A DNA stretch of 42,130 nt from Acetatifactor sp. (lineage in GTDB: Bacteria > Bacillota > Clostridia > Lachnospirales > Lachnospiraceae). Location: NCBI GenBank assembly GCA_022511385.1, contig JAFLRN010000019.1:1-42130 (forward strand), read 5' to 3'. The notes beneath the pieces are model-generated. The model was not told the DNA's origin. It did no database searches and worked only from the letters and a program-made list of their open reading frames with translations. The position numbers and the translations under genes are program-made. Every line of letters starts with the position of its first letter. Position 1 is the first letter of the stretch. Positions 31,604 through 40,142 of the stretch are shown here, piece by piece.

Positions 31604-32350
31604 ATGAATCTGCAGGACAAAGTAGCTATTGTTACCGGCGGCAGCCGCGGTATTGGTCTCGCTGTTGTTGAGACATTTTTGCAGGAAGGCGCCACCGTAG
31701 TTTTATGCGCCAGCCGTCAGGAGACTGCAGAAAAGGCGGTTACCCAGATCAAGGAGAAGGATTCCAACGCCAAGGTGGAGGGCATCTGGCCGAATTTGTC
31801 TGATTATGCGGATGTGAAAGCCGCTTTTGATGCGGTGGCGGAGAAATACGGCCGCATCGATATTCTGGTCAACAACGCCGGTGTTTCCGAGAATACGCCT
31901 TTTGCCGATTATACAGAGGAAGTATTTGACCGCGTGATGGACCTGAACATCAAGGGTGTGTACAACTGCTCCAAAGCGGCATCCGATTGGATGGTCAAAC
32001 AGGGCAGCGGCTCCATCCTGAATACTTCTTCTATGGTCAGCCGTTATGGCCAACCGGCTGGTATCGCTTATCCGACTTCCAAGTTTGCAGTCAACAGCTT
32101 TACGTTGTCCCTGGCTCGTGAGCTGGCACCCAAGGGTGTGCGCGTGAACGCTGTTGCCCCCGGCATTACCGAGACGGATATGGTCAAAGCCCTGCCCCAG
32201 CAGGTGATTGAACCGATGATCAATTCCATTCCGCTTCGCCGTATCGGCAAACCGGAAGACATTGCAAACGCACTGGTATTCCTTGCTTCAGATAAAGCCA
32301 GCTACATCACCGGCGTAGTGTTGAGTGTTGATGGTCTGGCCCGCACCTGA
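31604..32350 (+). CDS. Short-chain dehydrogenase/reductase (SDR, FabG/BaiA-like)
   Basis: A 248-residue classical SDR. TGGSRGIG (11-18) binds the dinucleotide, NNAG (90-93) stabilises the fold, and Ser142/143, Tyr156 and Lys160 (TSSMVSRYG, YPTSK) are the catalytic residues. SR after strand 2 suggests NADPH. The C-terminal LSVDGLART resembles FabG-like reductases and also clostridial hydroxysteroid dehydrogenases such as BaiA; sequence alone does not settle the substrate. The start follows AGGTG; the frame to 31556 adds an implausible Cys-rich leader. It stands alone between an inverted-repeat element and a small IS-like element, which suggests acquisition. Confidence 0.92.
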   Translation: MNLQDKVAIVTGGSRGIGLAVVETFLQEGATVVLCASRQETAEKAVTQIKEKDSNAKVEGIWPNLSDYADVKAAFDAVAEKYGRIDILVNNAGVSENTPFADYTEEVFDRVMDLNIKGVYNCSKAASDWMVKQGSGSILNTSSMVSRYGQPAGIAYPTSKFAVNSFTLSLARELAPKGVRVNAVAPGITETDMVKALPQQVIEPMINSIPLRRIGKPEDIANALVFLASDKASYITGVVLSVDGLART

Positions 32351-32438
32351 GAAAATAAACCATTTGGAGAAATAGGTTGATAGACTTACAAAACGTTTGA
32401 GAAAGACGATGGTTTTGGTTAGTAAATCTAGTTACGAA

Positions 32439-32516
32439 AAAAGGGACTGTTGCAAAAGGAGTCTACACTCTTCAGTTTTTGTTCCATTCAGCAAAAAACT
32501 TGCAACAGTCCCTTTT
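32439..32516. mobile_element. 78-bp inverted-repeat element with IS-like ends, also a likely terminator
   Basis: AAAAGGGACTGTTGCAA (32439-32455) and TTGCAACAGTCCCTTTT (32500-32516) are perfect 17-bp complements with a 44-base loop. GGGACTGTTGCAA resembles terminal repeats of IS1182/IS6-type insertion sequences, so it could be a MITE or a collapsed IS. It lies between convergent genes, and T-runs end both strands, so it could stop transcription from both sides. Confidence 0.65.
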
Positions 32517-32522
32517 CATGTT

Positions 32523-33533
32523 TCATTCACTGCAAAGGACCTCCGCCATACTACTGTTTTCCCTCAAATAAACATACTCATCTCCCCTACAGCCCTGCAG
32601 GACTATCTCATCGTCACTATAACGCTTCACCATCCAAATGTGATTCTCATCCGCAAAACATGCGGGACATTTCTCTCCCACATCAAATTTTACAGGTTTA
32701 TGGTCTGAAATGTAGCTGAAATCACTTACAAACTGACAGAACGGCTCCGAATTATCCCTGAAATTCCTAAGCCTGAAATACTGCACTCCGCCCATAATTC
32801 CCATTTCAAAAATGTCGCTGTAAGATGCGCCGCAGTAAATATCCGTTTCATAGGGATTTATAATAAAAACGTAGTCGTTAGTACCAGTATACAATTCAAA
32901 ATGGAATCCGTTGTCTGACATCCGAAACTGAGATATCCTCTTCCAGCTTAACAGACTCCCCTTGATGCCGGCTTCCGACACCTTCGGCTGAGGTCTTTTT
33001 CGGTGGTCCACAAAAAACTTCTCCAGCCTTTTCATAGACTTCTTGCGGGACGGATCATACTTATCACCAAGCATACCCTGGAGCTTTTCATCATTTCCGA
33101 CGGTCTTATCACCGCAGCTGTATGCGAACTTGGTTACTGAATTGATCATATCACGCTCACAGACCGCACATAGCTTCTTTTTATCATGCATTCCCGAATA
33201 CAGCTTTGCTCCCAGTGTATTTCCGCTGTTTAGCGAGTAAACAACATAGGCAAACTTTTCTGTTTCCACTATCTCACTGTCATTGGTGCGATATATTCCA
33301 CAGGTAAAGCGTTCTGTTGCCGTGTCGAACGTAGTAATGCCTTCAACAAGTATCGAGTCAGTCGTAACAGAAAAAAGCCTGCTTATCAAAACGATTTTCC
33401 CGATTTCAGGCAACGCGACATCAAGCTCCCATTTTGAGACCGCCTGTCGCGTCGTGCCAAGCTTCTCTGCCAGCTCCTCCTGAGACATCCCAGCCGACTG
33501 TCGAAGTTGCTGTATTCTCTGTCCAAGTGTCAT
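32523..33533 (-). CDS. XRE-family regulator with large C-terminal domain
   Basis: A 336-residue protein. Residues 1-60 are a Cro/CI-type helix-turn-helix (GMSQEELAEKLGTTRQAVSK). The remaining 270 residues are not recognised; they include KLCAVCERDM and a GEKCPACFADENHIW segment that could bind zinc, and many aromatic beta-strand-like stretches. This would suit a ligand- or redox-sensing role. ATG at 33533 follows AGGTGG by 8 bases; a GTG at 33545 is the alternative. Two CAGGC-N3-GCCTG palindromes lie at its promoter. Confidence 0.85.
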   Translation of the reverse strand: MTLGQRIQQLRQSAGMSQEELAEKLGTTRQAVSKWELDVALPEIGKIVLISRLFSVTTDSILVEGITTFDTATERFTCGIYRTNDSEIVETEKFAYVVYSLNSGNTLGAKLYSGMHDKKKLCAVCERDMINSVTKFAYSCGDKTVGNDEKLQGMLGDKYDPSRKKSMKRLEKFFVDHRKRPQPKVSEAGIKGSLLSWKRISQFRMSDNGFHFELYTGTNDYVFIINPYETDIYCGASYSDIFEMGIMGGVQYFRLRNFRDNSEPFCQFVSDFSYISDHKPVKFDVGEKCPACFADENHIWMVKRYSDDEIVLQGCRGDEYVYLRENSSMAEVLCSE

Positions 33534-33559
33534 TTTGCATTCCACCTTTCGTTGCGATA

Positions 33560-33621
33560 ATTATACCACAGGCACAGCCTGTGATCGGCATTCACCGTTC
33601 GCTTTGAACAGGCTCCGCCTG
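33560..33621 (-). promoter_or_regulatory. Promoter with two matching palindromic operators for the XRE gene
   Basis: On the minus strand an extended -10 TGGTATAAT ends at 33560-33565. Abutting it is the perfect palindrome CACAGGC-ACA-GCCTGTG (33567-33583), and 40 bp centre to centre further upstream is CAGGC-TCC-GCCTG (33609-33621). Same half-sites and a spacing near four helical turns suggest cooperative binding by the XRE protein itself. No clear -35 is seen. Confidence 0.6.
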
Positions 33622-33723
33622 CTCCAGCTCGCTGACGCTCATTATATCACACAGAAGGGCGACTGTCTGCATTCTCAAAGATGAACTTTCGCAACCTGTA
33701 GTTGACAGCATTACGCTTTATCA

Positions 33724-35331
33724 TCACTTATCTATCACTTCATAGATCCGAAGCCCTGCACCCGCTTTTAACTGCCTGACATTCTCTACAGGGTCACATC
33801 CGGTAATCAGGCACAGATTCCCCCTGGCATTTGTATAATAGTATTTGAGCGTTCCCTTCAGCATATGGTGGGACAAAAGCTTCATGTCCGGACTCAACAC
33901 ATACAGGGAATGACCTGTCAGCATAAACACATGCTTTTTGCGGTCCATACAGGTGAGCACATAGCCATCCTTAATCTTGGCCGAACATTGTACAATCTCT
34001 TGGGTCTTGAGATTCACAGACAGACTGCCAAGAAAAAGGATATCCAGTTCACTGTCATAGCAATAATAAAGAGGAAACGGTAGTTCTATATCAACCGCAA
34101 TTTGTTCCTTCCTCATTAACTTCAGATCCCTGTCAAAGAATCTTATATCGATTGCTTTCCCGTTAGTCAGTCGTTCCCGTTGTATGCGGATGACCACGAT
34201 CATATCGTCTGCAACGCATAGGGAGGCAGTGCTGTCATTCCACCTGAAATTAGTATCCTTTTCATAGCGGTATTCAGCAACAAGTTTCCGCTCACTAAAT
34301 TTGTGATTGGAATTCATTGCGTCGATTTTCTCTAAAATACCGTTTAAATATTGATAATCATAGCCCCAAATGTTTCTGCTGCCCCTGGCTGCAGGGGACC
34401 ATTCCGGCAGATAGGCGACGTCCTGCAGATGTCTATGAGGAACCCTTCTGGCCCGCGCAATCACAGGCTCCCATTGGAACCAAATAGTATCATATCCCAA
34501 ACTGCGTCCTTCCCTGTCAGTAATAAATAAGGTGTGATGCTCATAATCCATCCAGATGCGCATATCATTTGTGGAAAATGCGCCACTGGGATATCGGTAT
34601 TCATGAACCTTTACGAAATGACCGTCCAACTCCTGGAAACAGGTGATTCTGGAAAAATCGTAATTTCCGTCATCGTTCAACAGGGAAATCCGGAGTACCC
34701 TGTTGTAACGATCCTTATAATCGCATATACAACTATGACAGTCATAAATATCCATACCCAGTATTTCGTCTAATAAGATCAAGTTCGTCTGATTGTCCAC
34801 CTTGGCCGCCTTTTTTTCAGCGGCTATCTCGGCAAGTACAGCATCGGTATCCTTGTGCCACAGCCTGGTTTCATCATCCATAAGCCCTTTGTCCACATAC
34901 AGTCTGGCGCCAAAGAGTCTGGACAGCCAGTGAATGCTTTCCGGGGGCGCCAGTTCCTGTTTGATCAGGTAGCGGAAGGCCTGGGCCTCCTTTGGAGACA
35001 AGTCAAGAGCCCCTGGAAAGGCTGTGCTTTTTACGCAGGAATTGCCGGAGGTATAAGCTCCGTAGGAGCCCAGCCTCTTTCCCCTAACCAGCAGATATAG
35101 TTCAAAGAGATCGTCATCAAAATAATGTACCACCATTACAGGACCTTCTGCAGCCTTGGACAGACGTCTTCCCAGTCTTGTCATCCGGTCAATGTCATGT
35201 CTGCCGTCCTTTTCCAACACGGTAAACCATTCTTCGGCAGTCTGCAGATAATACAATTCAGACGGGAGAAGTTCCTCAAGGACCGCACGGTCCTTGATCT
35301 TTACTTGTAAGTTGGTAAAGGTTGTCCCCAT
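33724..35331 (-). CDS. Uncharacterised 535-residue protein
   Basis: I do not recognise the family. No signal peptide or membrane span is visible. The N-terminal third is mixed (EEWFTVLEKDGRHDIDRMTR, YLLVRGKRLGSYGAYTSGNS, WLSRLFGARLY). The rest is rich in short strands with repeated patterns like DGYVLTCMDRKKHVFMLTG and NARGNLCLITG, which could be beta-propeller blades. A CHSCICDYKD stretch has three Cys. GGAGG precedes the ATG. It lies directly upstream of the XRE gene on the same strand (190-bp gap), so partial read-through is possible. Confidence 0.8.
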   Translation of the reverse strand: MGTTFTNLQVKIKDRAVLEELLPSELYYLQTAEEWFTVLEKDGRHDIDRMTRLGRRLSKAAEGPVMVVHYFDDDLFELYLLVRGKRLGSYGAYTSGNSCVKSTAFPGALDLSPKEAQAFRYLIKQELAPPESIHWLSRLFGARLYVDKGLMDDETRLWHKDTDAVLAEIAAEKKAAKVDNQTNLILLDEILGMDIYDCHSCICDYKDRYNRVLRISLLNDDGNYDFSRITCFQELDGHFVKVHEYRYPSGAFSTNDMRIWMDYEHHTLFITDREGRSLGYDTIWFQWEPVIARARRVPHRHLQDVAYLPEWSPAARGSRNIWGYDYQYLNGILEKIDAMNSNHKFSERKLVAEYRYEKDTNFRWNDSTASLCVADDMIVVIRIQRERLTNGKAIDIRFFDRDLKLMRKEQIAVDIELPFPLYYCYDSELDILFLGSLSVNLKTQEIVQCSAKIKDGYVLTCMDRKKHVFMLTGHSLYVLSPDMKLLSHHMLKGTLKYYYTNARGNLCLITGCDPVENVRQLKAGAGLRIYEVIDK

Positions 35332-35456
35332 AATATATCCTCCATGTAACTTAAAAGTCTCTCTTGTCGGTCAGACATCTTTTAATTTTGCGACAAGTGT
35401 AAAGTGATAAAATTAATGTAACATTTTCCTGACGTCAAATCAAGGCATGGAACATG

Positions 35457-35606
35457 TCAAAAAAGACAGAGGGAATCCTTTCTTTCTCCGCGCTCCCATT
35501 TGGAAACAGCCTGAAAGGATACTCCGAGATACCCAGCAATATCCTCCTGGGTAATCTCACGTTGTTTCCTTAATCGTTTTAAATTCGCAGCAAAATGAAT
35601 GTCCAT
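35457..35606 (-). pseudogene. Truncated XRE-family regulator
   Basis: A 49-codon frame from ATG at 35606 with AGGAGG upstream. It encodes FAANLKRLRKQREITQEDIA and GYLGVSFQAVSKWERGE, a clear helix-turn-helix, then stops after SLCLF without the rest of a regulator. Relatives continue for 100 or more residues. It is most likely a remnant of a full gene, though a stand-alone HTH peptide is possible. Confidence 0.7.
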
Positions 35607-35831
35607 AAGGTTCCTCCTAAAATAGAATCATGGTACAGGCCTGTCACCGAATATAGCATACACCTGTGGATCCTTATAAACAATAACCGCAAGTTTGAGA
35701 ACAATTCTACGGAAAGTTGAAGTACTACGCCGCAGCTGAACCTTACCCACCTGAATACCGCAATTTTATCCAAGCCTAATCCATACGCTGCTCTTAAAAT
35801 ATGCATATCAACATTATGGAGGTAATAATCT

Positions 35832-36221
35832 ATGAACAACGATGTATTTAAAGAATTTATCAACGGCTCTCTTATTCTTCCCGCAAAAACAGTGGACTTC
35901 TCCGATATTCACTGGACTAAGCATCCCACCTTTGAAGGTGTGGAACTCAAACACATTGTAACAGCAAAAGATACAAACGGCCAATTCAGCTACCACCTTG
36001 TCCGTATTGCACCAAATAAGAGTATCAAGAACCACATTCATGAAACGCAGCTGGAAACCCATGAGGTAATTGCCGGTTCCGGTGTTTGCATCAATGCCGG
36101 TGTCAAAATCCCCTATAGTGCCGGAAAGATCTCCATTATGCCGGCAGGTGTTGCACACGAAGTAAATGCAGTTGATGACGGACTTTATCTGTTTGCAAAA
36201 TTTATTCCTGCATTATGCTAA
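35832..36221 (+). CDS. Single-domain cupin protein
   Basis: A 129-residue protein with the cupin metal-binding pattern: HLVRIAPNKSIKNHIHETQL and ETHEVIAGSG give the first His/Glu set, and AGKISIMPAGVAHEVNA gives the last His. The function within this large family cannot be told. GGAGG precedes the start. Its stop overlaps by 4 bp the stop of the convergent AraC gene, an arrangement that suggests the pair travels together; the AraC sensor part is also a cupin. Confidence 0.85.
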   Translation: MNNDVFKEFINGSLILPAKTVDFSDIHWTKHPTFEGVELKHIVTAKDTNGQFSYHLVRIAPNKSIKNHIHETQLETHEVIAGSGVCINAGVKIPYSAGKISIMPAGVAHEVNAVDDGLYLFAKFIPALC

Positions 36222-36838
36222 GCTAACCGCTCTACTGACTGCTTATACTCAATAGGTGTAAGTCTGACGATCTTCCGAAAGCAACGATCAAAGTGGCTTT
36301 GATCACAAAATCCTGTGGCATAAGCCGCTTCGATCACGCTTTTTCCTGCTTCCAGCAGTTTCTGTGCTTTTCTTACCCTGCACTGTATTTGAAATTGATG
36401 CGGTGTCAATCCGCACGTACTCTTAAACTGTCGTATCATATGGTATGGACTTACGTTTATGCTCTGTGCCATGTCTTCAATTGAAAATTTATTTTCCGGT
36501 GCATTCAAAATGTGTTGTTTCAATCTCCTGGCGTAACAGCTTTCTTTCTCTGCTCTATCCGTTATTCTATCAACCGGTATACAAAAAGTTATCATGGAGT
36601 ATGATTTATCGTTTACCGGTTCTAAGGCATGTGGAATGTCCGGTATAATGCAAAAAACGTTGCCTGCATGATATAAATACTTCTGACCATTGCAGGCAAT
36701 ACAGACCGCTCCGTTTAAAACGAATCCTATCGTAATATGATTTGCATGAGTGTGCGTAGCATATGACATTTTAGAATCCTTATAACAAACACACTCAATA
36801 TCATCGCTTATGTGATAATATGTAATAATATTTTGCAT
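36218..36838 (-). CDS. AraC-family regulator with N-terminal cupin sensor
   Basis: A 206-residue regulator. The first 90 residues form a cupin-like sensor (YATHTHANHITIGFVLNGAV, then FCIIPDIPHALEPV). The last 100 hold the AraC double helix-turn-helix (FSIEDMAQSINVSPYHMIRQ, AAYATGFCDQSHFDRCFRKI). The start was set at 36838 by GGAGAAG; an ATG at 36862 has a weaker site. It is convergent with and overlaps the cupin gene. Confidence 0.9.
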   Translation of the reverse strand: MQNIITYYHISDDIECVCYKDSKMSYATHTHANHITIGFVLNGAVCIACNGQKYLYHAGNVFCIIPDIPHALEPVNDKSYSMITFCIPVDRITDRAEKESCYARRLKQHILNAPENKFSIEDMAQSINVSPYHMIRQFKSTCGLTPHQFQIQCRVRKAQKLLEAGKSVIEAAYATGFCDQSHFDRCFRKIVRLTPIEYKQSVERLA

Positions 36839-36933
36839 GTTTAACTTCTCCACAATAGCCATATCTCTATCACAACCGATGAACCCATGGACTCATCACC
36901 ATTTATCCATTGCTATTGCCCGGAAAGAAAATC

Positions 36934-38004
36934 CTACTTAAGCTTTCGAAACACATCCAAAATATGATGTGTCGCGCCCACCATATCCGCTCTCTCACAA
37001 ATGGAAAAATGATACCGCAGATACAGATCAAACAGCTCGTCATCCATGGTGTCAACCGACTCTCTTATGAAATTCGTTGCCATGTCTGTTCCCAGGTAAT
37101 GGAGGCGTTCTATGGGAAATCCTTCCATCAGTCTGTCAATATCCTCTTTGCGGTAAAGCTGGAACAGATCCTCCGGATTGCTGGTGCATTTGAAGGTATC
37201 CCGGTCGATCAGTTCCTTGTAATGAGCATCCCGGATCATTCCCTTTTGAAAAGCGAACTGAATAACGGTGGCATCATTATTACAGTATGCCACATATACA
37301 ATACCGCCCACTTTTGTCACGCGCAGAGCCTCCGCAAGGGCCTGTTTCTGATCCTGCTCATTAAACAGGTGATACATGGGACCCAGCAGAAGGGTCATAT
37401 CGTAACTGCCGCTCTCAAAATCTTTTAGGTTCATGGCATTTCCCTGGGTAATCGTCACAGGCTCCCCTTCGGTGATATGCTGTCTGAATACCTCGATATT
37501 GTGTTCCACCAGCTCCACTGCATCCACCCTATACCCCATACCCGCCAGAGTATGGCTGTAACGGCCGGTTCCGGCACCGATCTCAATGATCCGCATCCCA
37601 GGCTGAAGGTATTTTTCTATATATCGCATGGTGGTCAGATACTCCACCATCCCGTGCTGAGAACGGAGACGCCCATCTTCATCATAATCTCCGTAGTAAT
37701 TACTCAGTATGTCATAAGCAGTTACACTTGTTTTCGGCTTGGTTTCTTTTTCCCTGTGAGCTGTGATTATGGTATAACTCCCGGCATTTACGGTGATGCA
37801 AAAACCACCTTCCCGCACATACCAGTTCTTTCCTATTCTTGTGAATACTGCATCGGGAGATTTTATTCTTTCCCTGCACCATTCCAACACTTCCGTCCCA
37901 TTCAGGGACAGATTTCTTCCAATTCTTTCGATACCCAATTCCGTTGTATGTAATCTGTCAAAATTTTTCAGTAAATCATTTTGCTTTTCGTTCTGCTTTT
38001 CCAT
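36934..38004 (-). CDS. DUF3781 domain fused to SAM-dependent methyltransferase
   Basis: A 356-residue two-domain protein. Residues 9-86 (DRLHTTELGIERIGRNLSL, EWCRERIKSPDAV, WYVREGGFCITVNAGSYTII) match DUF3781, normally a small free-standing protein. Residues 95-356 form a class I methyltransferase with the SAM loop IIEIGAGTGRYSHTLA (139-154), the acidic end of strand 2 (VDAVELVEHN) and LLGPMYHLFN. The methyl acceptor is unknown. GAGG precedes the start. Fusion of the two parts in one frame suggests that DUF3781 helps choose the substrate. Confidence 0.9.
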   Translation of the reverse strand: MEKQNEKQNDLLKNFDRLHTTELGIERIGRNLSLNGTEVLEWCRERIKSPDAVFTRIGKNWYVREGGFCITVNAGSYTIITAHREKETKPKTSVTAYDILSNYYGDYDEDGRLRSQHGMVEYLTTMRYIEKYLQPGMRIIEIGAGTGRYSHTLAGMGYRVDAVELVEHNIEVFRQHITEGEPVTITQGNAMNLKDFESGSYDMTLLLGPMYHLFNEQDQKQALAEALRVTKVGGIVYVAYCNNDATVIQFAFQKGMIRDAHYKELIDRDTFKCTSNPEDLFQLYRKEDIDRLMEGFPIERLHYLGTDMATNFIRESVDTMDDELFDLYLRYHFSICERADMVGATHHILDVFRKLK

Positions 38005-38107
38005 ATCAATACCTCACTTCTACTCCAACATACATCCGTATAGTTACGGAAATGTACTTTCAAACTCTCCCCATCTCCACTTAACAGCGAATTGTCCATC
38101 CGCCCCA

Positions 38108-38896
38108 TTACATTCTATCAAGATATTCTTTCATATGCATTATCATCTGACTGGCAAAATCCCGTGCCAATTCTTGATCCACTGTCATCTCCCGGTCAGT
38201 TTTATAGCACTCAAGCGCTGTTTCAATCAAACTGAGAAATTGTCTCTGTAATGTCCGCATTCCCCATTCTCCGCCAGCTTGCTTAGACAGCACCAGGCCT
38301 TCCTGCAAATAAGCCAGCACTCTGCACAGATTCAATGTTACATATAGCGGATTTTCCGCAATATCCTCACAAGCATTCTCCACATCAAACCAAATGCTGT
38401 CGATATAGTCCTTCGCAGGAACTTCACCAAAAACTTCTTCTATCTCTGCGCCATATAATACAATTCCATACTTGTGGATAATCGTAAAATGAGCGGCCAG
38501 ATCTTTGTCCATGCCTTTCATTTTTTCCACGTAATCCTCAGGCTTTTCCCTGAACCAAGTCAAATGCGTACTGGAAAAATGCAGTTCAAAGGGCGTGGGG
38601 TAAACAAAGGGATCACAGTACGCTTTTTTTACAATGCTCAGCTCAAGCCCCTTCGCCGGCGCTTCTTCATTCAATTCCACCGCATTCCGCATAAATTCCA
38701 GTTTCGCAGCGTCAGGAATCTCCTTTTCCACCACCAGGATCAAGTCCAGGTCACTCTTTTGGGAATTGAAACATCCCATGGCTGCCGAACCGTGCAGATA
38801 AACTCCAACAAGGTTATCTCCCAGAGTCGCTTTGCTCATCTCCGTGAATCGAATCAACAAATCCTCGTAAACCATTTCTCTAATTTCCCTGATCAT
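38108..38896 (-). CDS. Aminoglycoside nucleotidyltransferase-like protein (ANT(9)/ANT(3'') type)
   Basis: A 262-residue protein. GVYLHGSAAMGCFNSQKSDL plus DL supplies the nucleotidyltransferase motif GS-x-DLD (G36, S37, D49, D51). The C-terminal helical half (NPLYVTLNLCRVLAYLQEGL, LSKQAGGEWGM) matches the adenylyltransferase C-terminal domain of spectinomycin/streptomycin enzymes. Substrate and activity are not proven. Start follows AGGAGG. It precedes, on the same strand, the methyltransferase gene, and follows a GNAT gene by 29 bp. Confidence 0.87.
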   Translation of the reverse strand: MIREIREMVYEDLLIRFTEMSKATLGDNLVGVYLHGSAAMGCFNSQKSDLDLILVVEKEIPDAAKLEFMRNAVELNEEAPAKGLELSIVKKAYCDPFVYPTPFELHFSSTHLTWFREKPEDYVEKMKGMDKDLAAHFTIIHKYGIVLYGAEIEEVFGEVPAKDYIDSIWFDVENACEDIAENPLYVTLNLCRVLAYLQEGLVLSKQAGGEWGMRTLQRQFLSLIETALECYKTDREMTVDQELARDFASQMIMHMKEYLDRM

Positions 38897-38925
38897 TGCC
38901 CTCCTCTCTGGATATTATACTGCGC

Positions 38926-39405
38926 CTATAATTCTTTCTCCATATAGCCGCAAGTAAAAGGAAAAAAGTCAAATTTCTCCGCTCCCACATGCTGAAACCC
39001 ATGAGCTTCATACCAGCTCCGCAGCAGCTGATTTTCCTCCACAATCCCCGCAAACATTTTTCTGCATTGCTTTCTCTTCGCCACAAGAAAAGCGTGCTCA
39101 AGCAATCGCTCGCCGATTCTCTTATGTCGATACTCCGGCAGCACACAGAGGTTATTCAGCTCACATTCTCCATCTGCTTTCAGCTCCAGGGAAAAATATC
39201 CGATAATCTCCCCTTCCTCCCAATAAGCAAACATGGGACGTCCTTGCTCGAACTGCCAATTTAGCCGTTCATCACTCACCGCAAATGCGGTAAACCTTGG
39301 TGCATTTTCCTGTGTAAAACCAAATTCCTCCGCTACAGTGAAAAAGCTTGTTCGGATCACCTGAACGCATTCAGAGATATCCTCCCGTTTGATCTGCTGA
39401 ATCAT
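38926..39405 (-). CDS. GNAT-family N-acetyltransferase
   Basis: A 159-residue acetyltransferase. CELNNLCVLPEYRHKRIGER with LLEHAF is the acetyl-CoA-binding motif A, and WYEAHGFQHVGAEKFDFFPF the C-terminal strand. Substrate unknown. The gene is close to the nucleotidyltransferase gene and could share its transcript. AGAGGA precedes the start. Confidence 0.9.
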   Translation of the reverse strand: MIQQIKREDISECVQVIRTSFFTVAEEFGFTQENAPRFTAFAVSDERLNWQFEQGRPMFAYWEEGEIIGYFSLELKADGECELNNLCVLPEYRHKRIGERLLEHAFLVAKRKQCRKMFAGIVEENQLLRSWYEAHGFQHVGAEKFDFFPFTCGYMEKEL

Positions 39406-39461
39406 TTTTCCTCTTTTCTACTCCGCTCATGTAATATAACAATCAATCTGATCAATTCCCT

Positions 39462-40082
39462 TCACTCGATATCCAATCCCATCATCTGCCGCATAAATTC
39501 CTTGAATTGCTCATCCTCAGGGTCTAACTCAACTTCCTCCATGAAAGGAACACCGTCTTTGACTCCCTGGTGTATCTTGGTGGGACCATCCAGATAATAT
39601 CCCACATAATCATAATCAACAGGCTCCGTCTGCAGTATGATCTGAACCAGCTGCTCCGCTGCTGCAGCGCTCTCCTCATCCTGCCCTCCCCCGATAGCCG
39701 GACCTGAAGATCCATTGTAAACATCTAAGAAGATTTCTTTCCCATCCTCCGCCGTTGCAAAGATATAGTAGGAGTACTGATCCTCATGGTTTTGCGATTC
39801 ATAAAAGGGTTCTCCGAAAAGTCCCTTCAGCCTGCCATAGACCAGAACCGTCTGCTCCACATAGTCCCTGGGAAAATCGTCGATGATATGACAGATCTGA
39901 GATGTACCAAAAAGTACTTCCTTCACCTTTTCCCAGTCCGTTTCCACCCGAAATTGATATTGTGCTTTTTCCATTTTCTGGTCCTCCTTAAGTTTCTGTT
40001 CCTGTGCCATATTCCCATCACCGCCGCAGCCAGTGAAAATCAACACTACAACCATTACTGTCGCAAGTATTTTGTTTCTCAT
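39462..40082 (-). CDS. Lipoprotein of unknown function
   Basis: A 206-residue protein. Residues 1-19 form a lipoprotein signal (MRNKILATVMVVVLIFTGC) with the lipobox Cys at 19. The mature part starts with GGDGNMAQEQ and contains an acidic globular region without known motif. The start at 40082 follows AGGAGG by 5 bases; the frame to 40115 overlaps this site. Function not recognised. Confidence 0.85.
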   Translation of the reverse strand: MRNKILATVMVVVLIFTGCGGDGNMAQEQKLKEDQKMEKAQYQFRVETDWEKVKEVLFGTSQICHIIDDFPRDYVEQTVLVYGRLKGLFGEPFYESQNHEDQYSYYIFATAEDGKEIFLDVYNGSSGPAIGGGQDEESAAAAEQLVQIILQTEPVDYDYVGYYLDGPTKIHQGVKDGVPFMEEVELDPEDEQFKEFMRQMMGLDIE

Positions 40083-40142
40083 TATTCCCTCCTGCCGCTT
40101 CAGCGGCTTCAACATTCAAACTTCTTCTCCATCCCAGTACGC

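Noticed and set aside
35579-35863. 94-codon minus-strand frame across the cupin start
   Set aside because: It overlaps the cupin start and the decayed XRE frame, has no recognisable motif and no good ribosome binding site.
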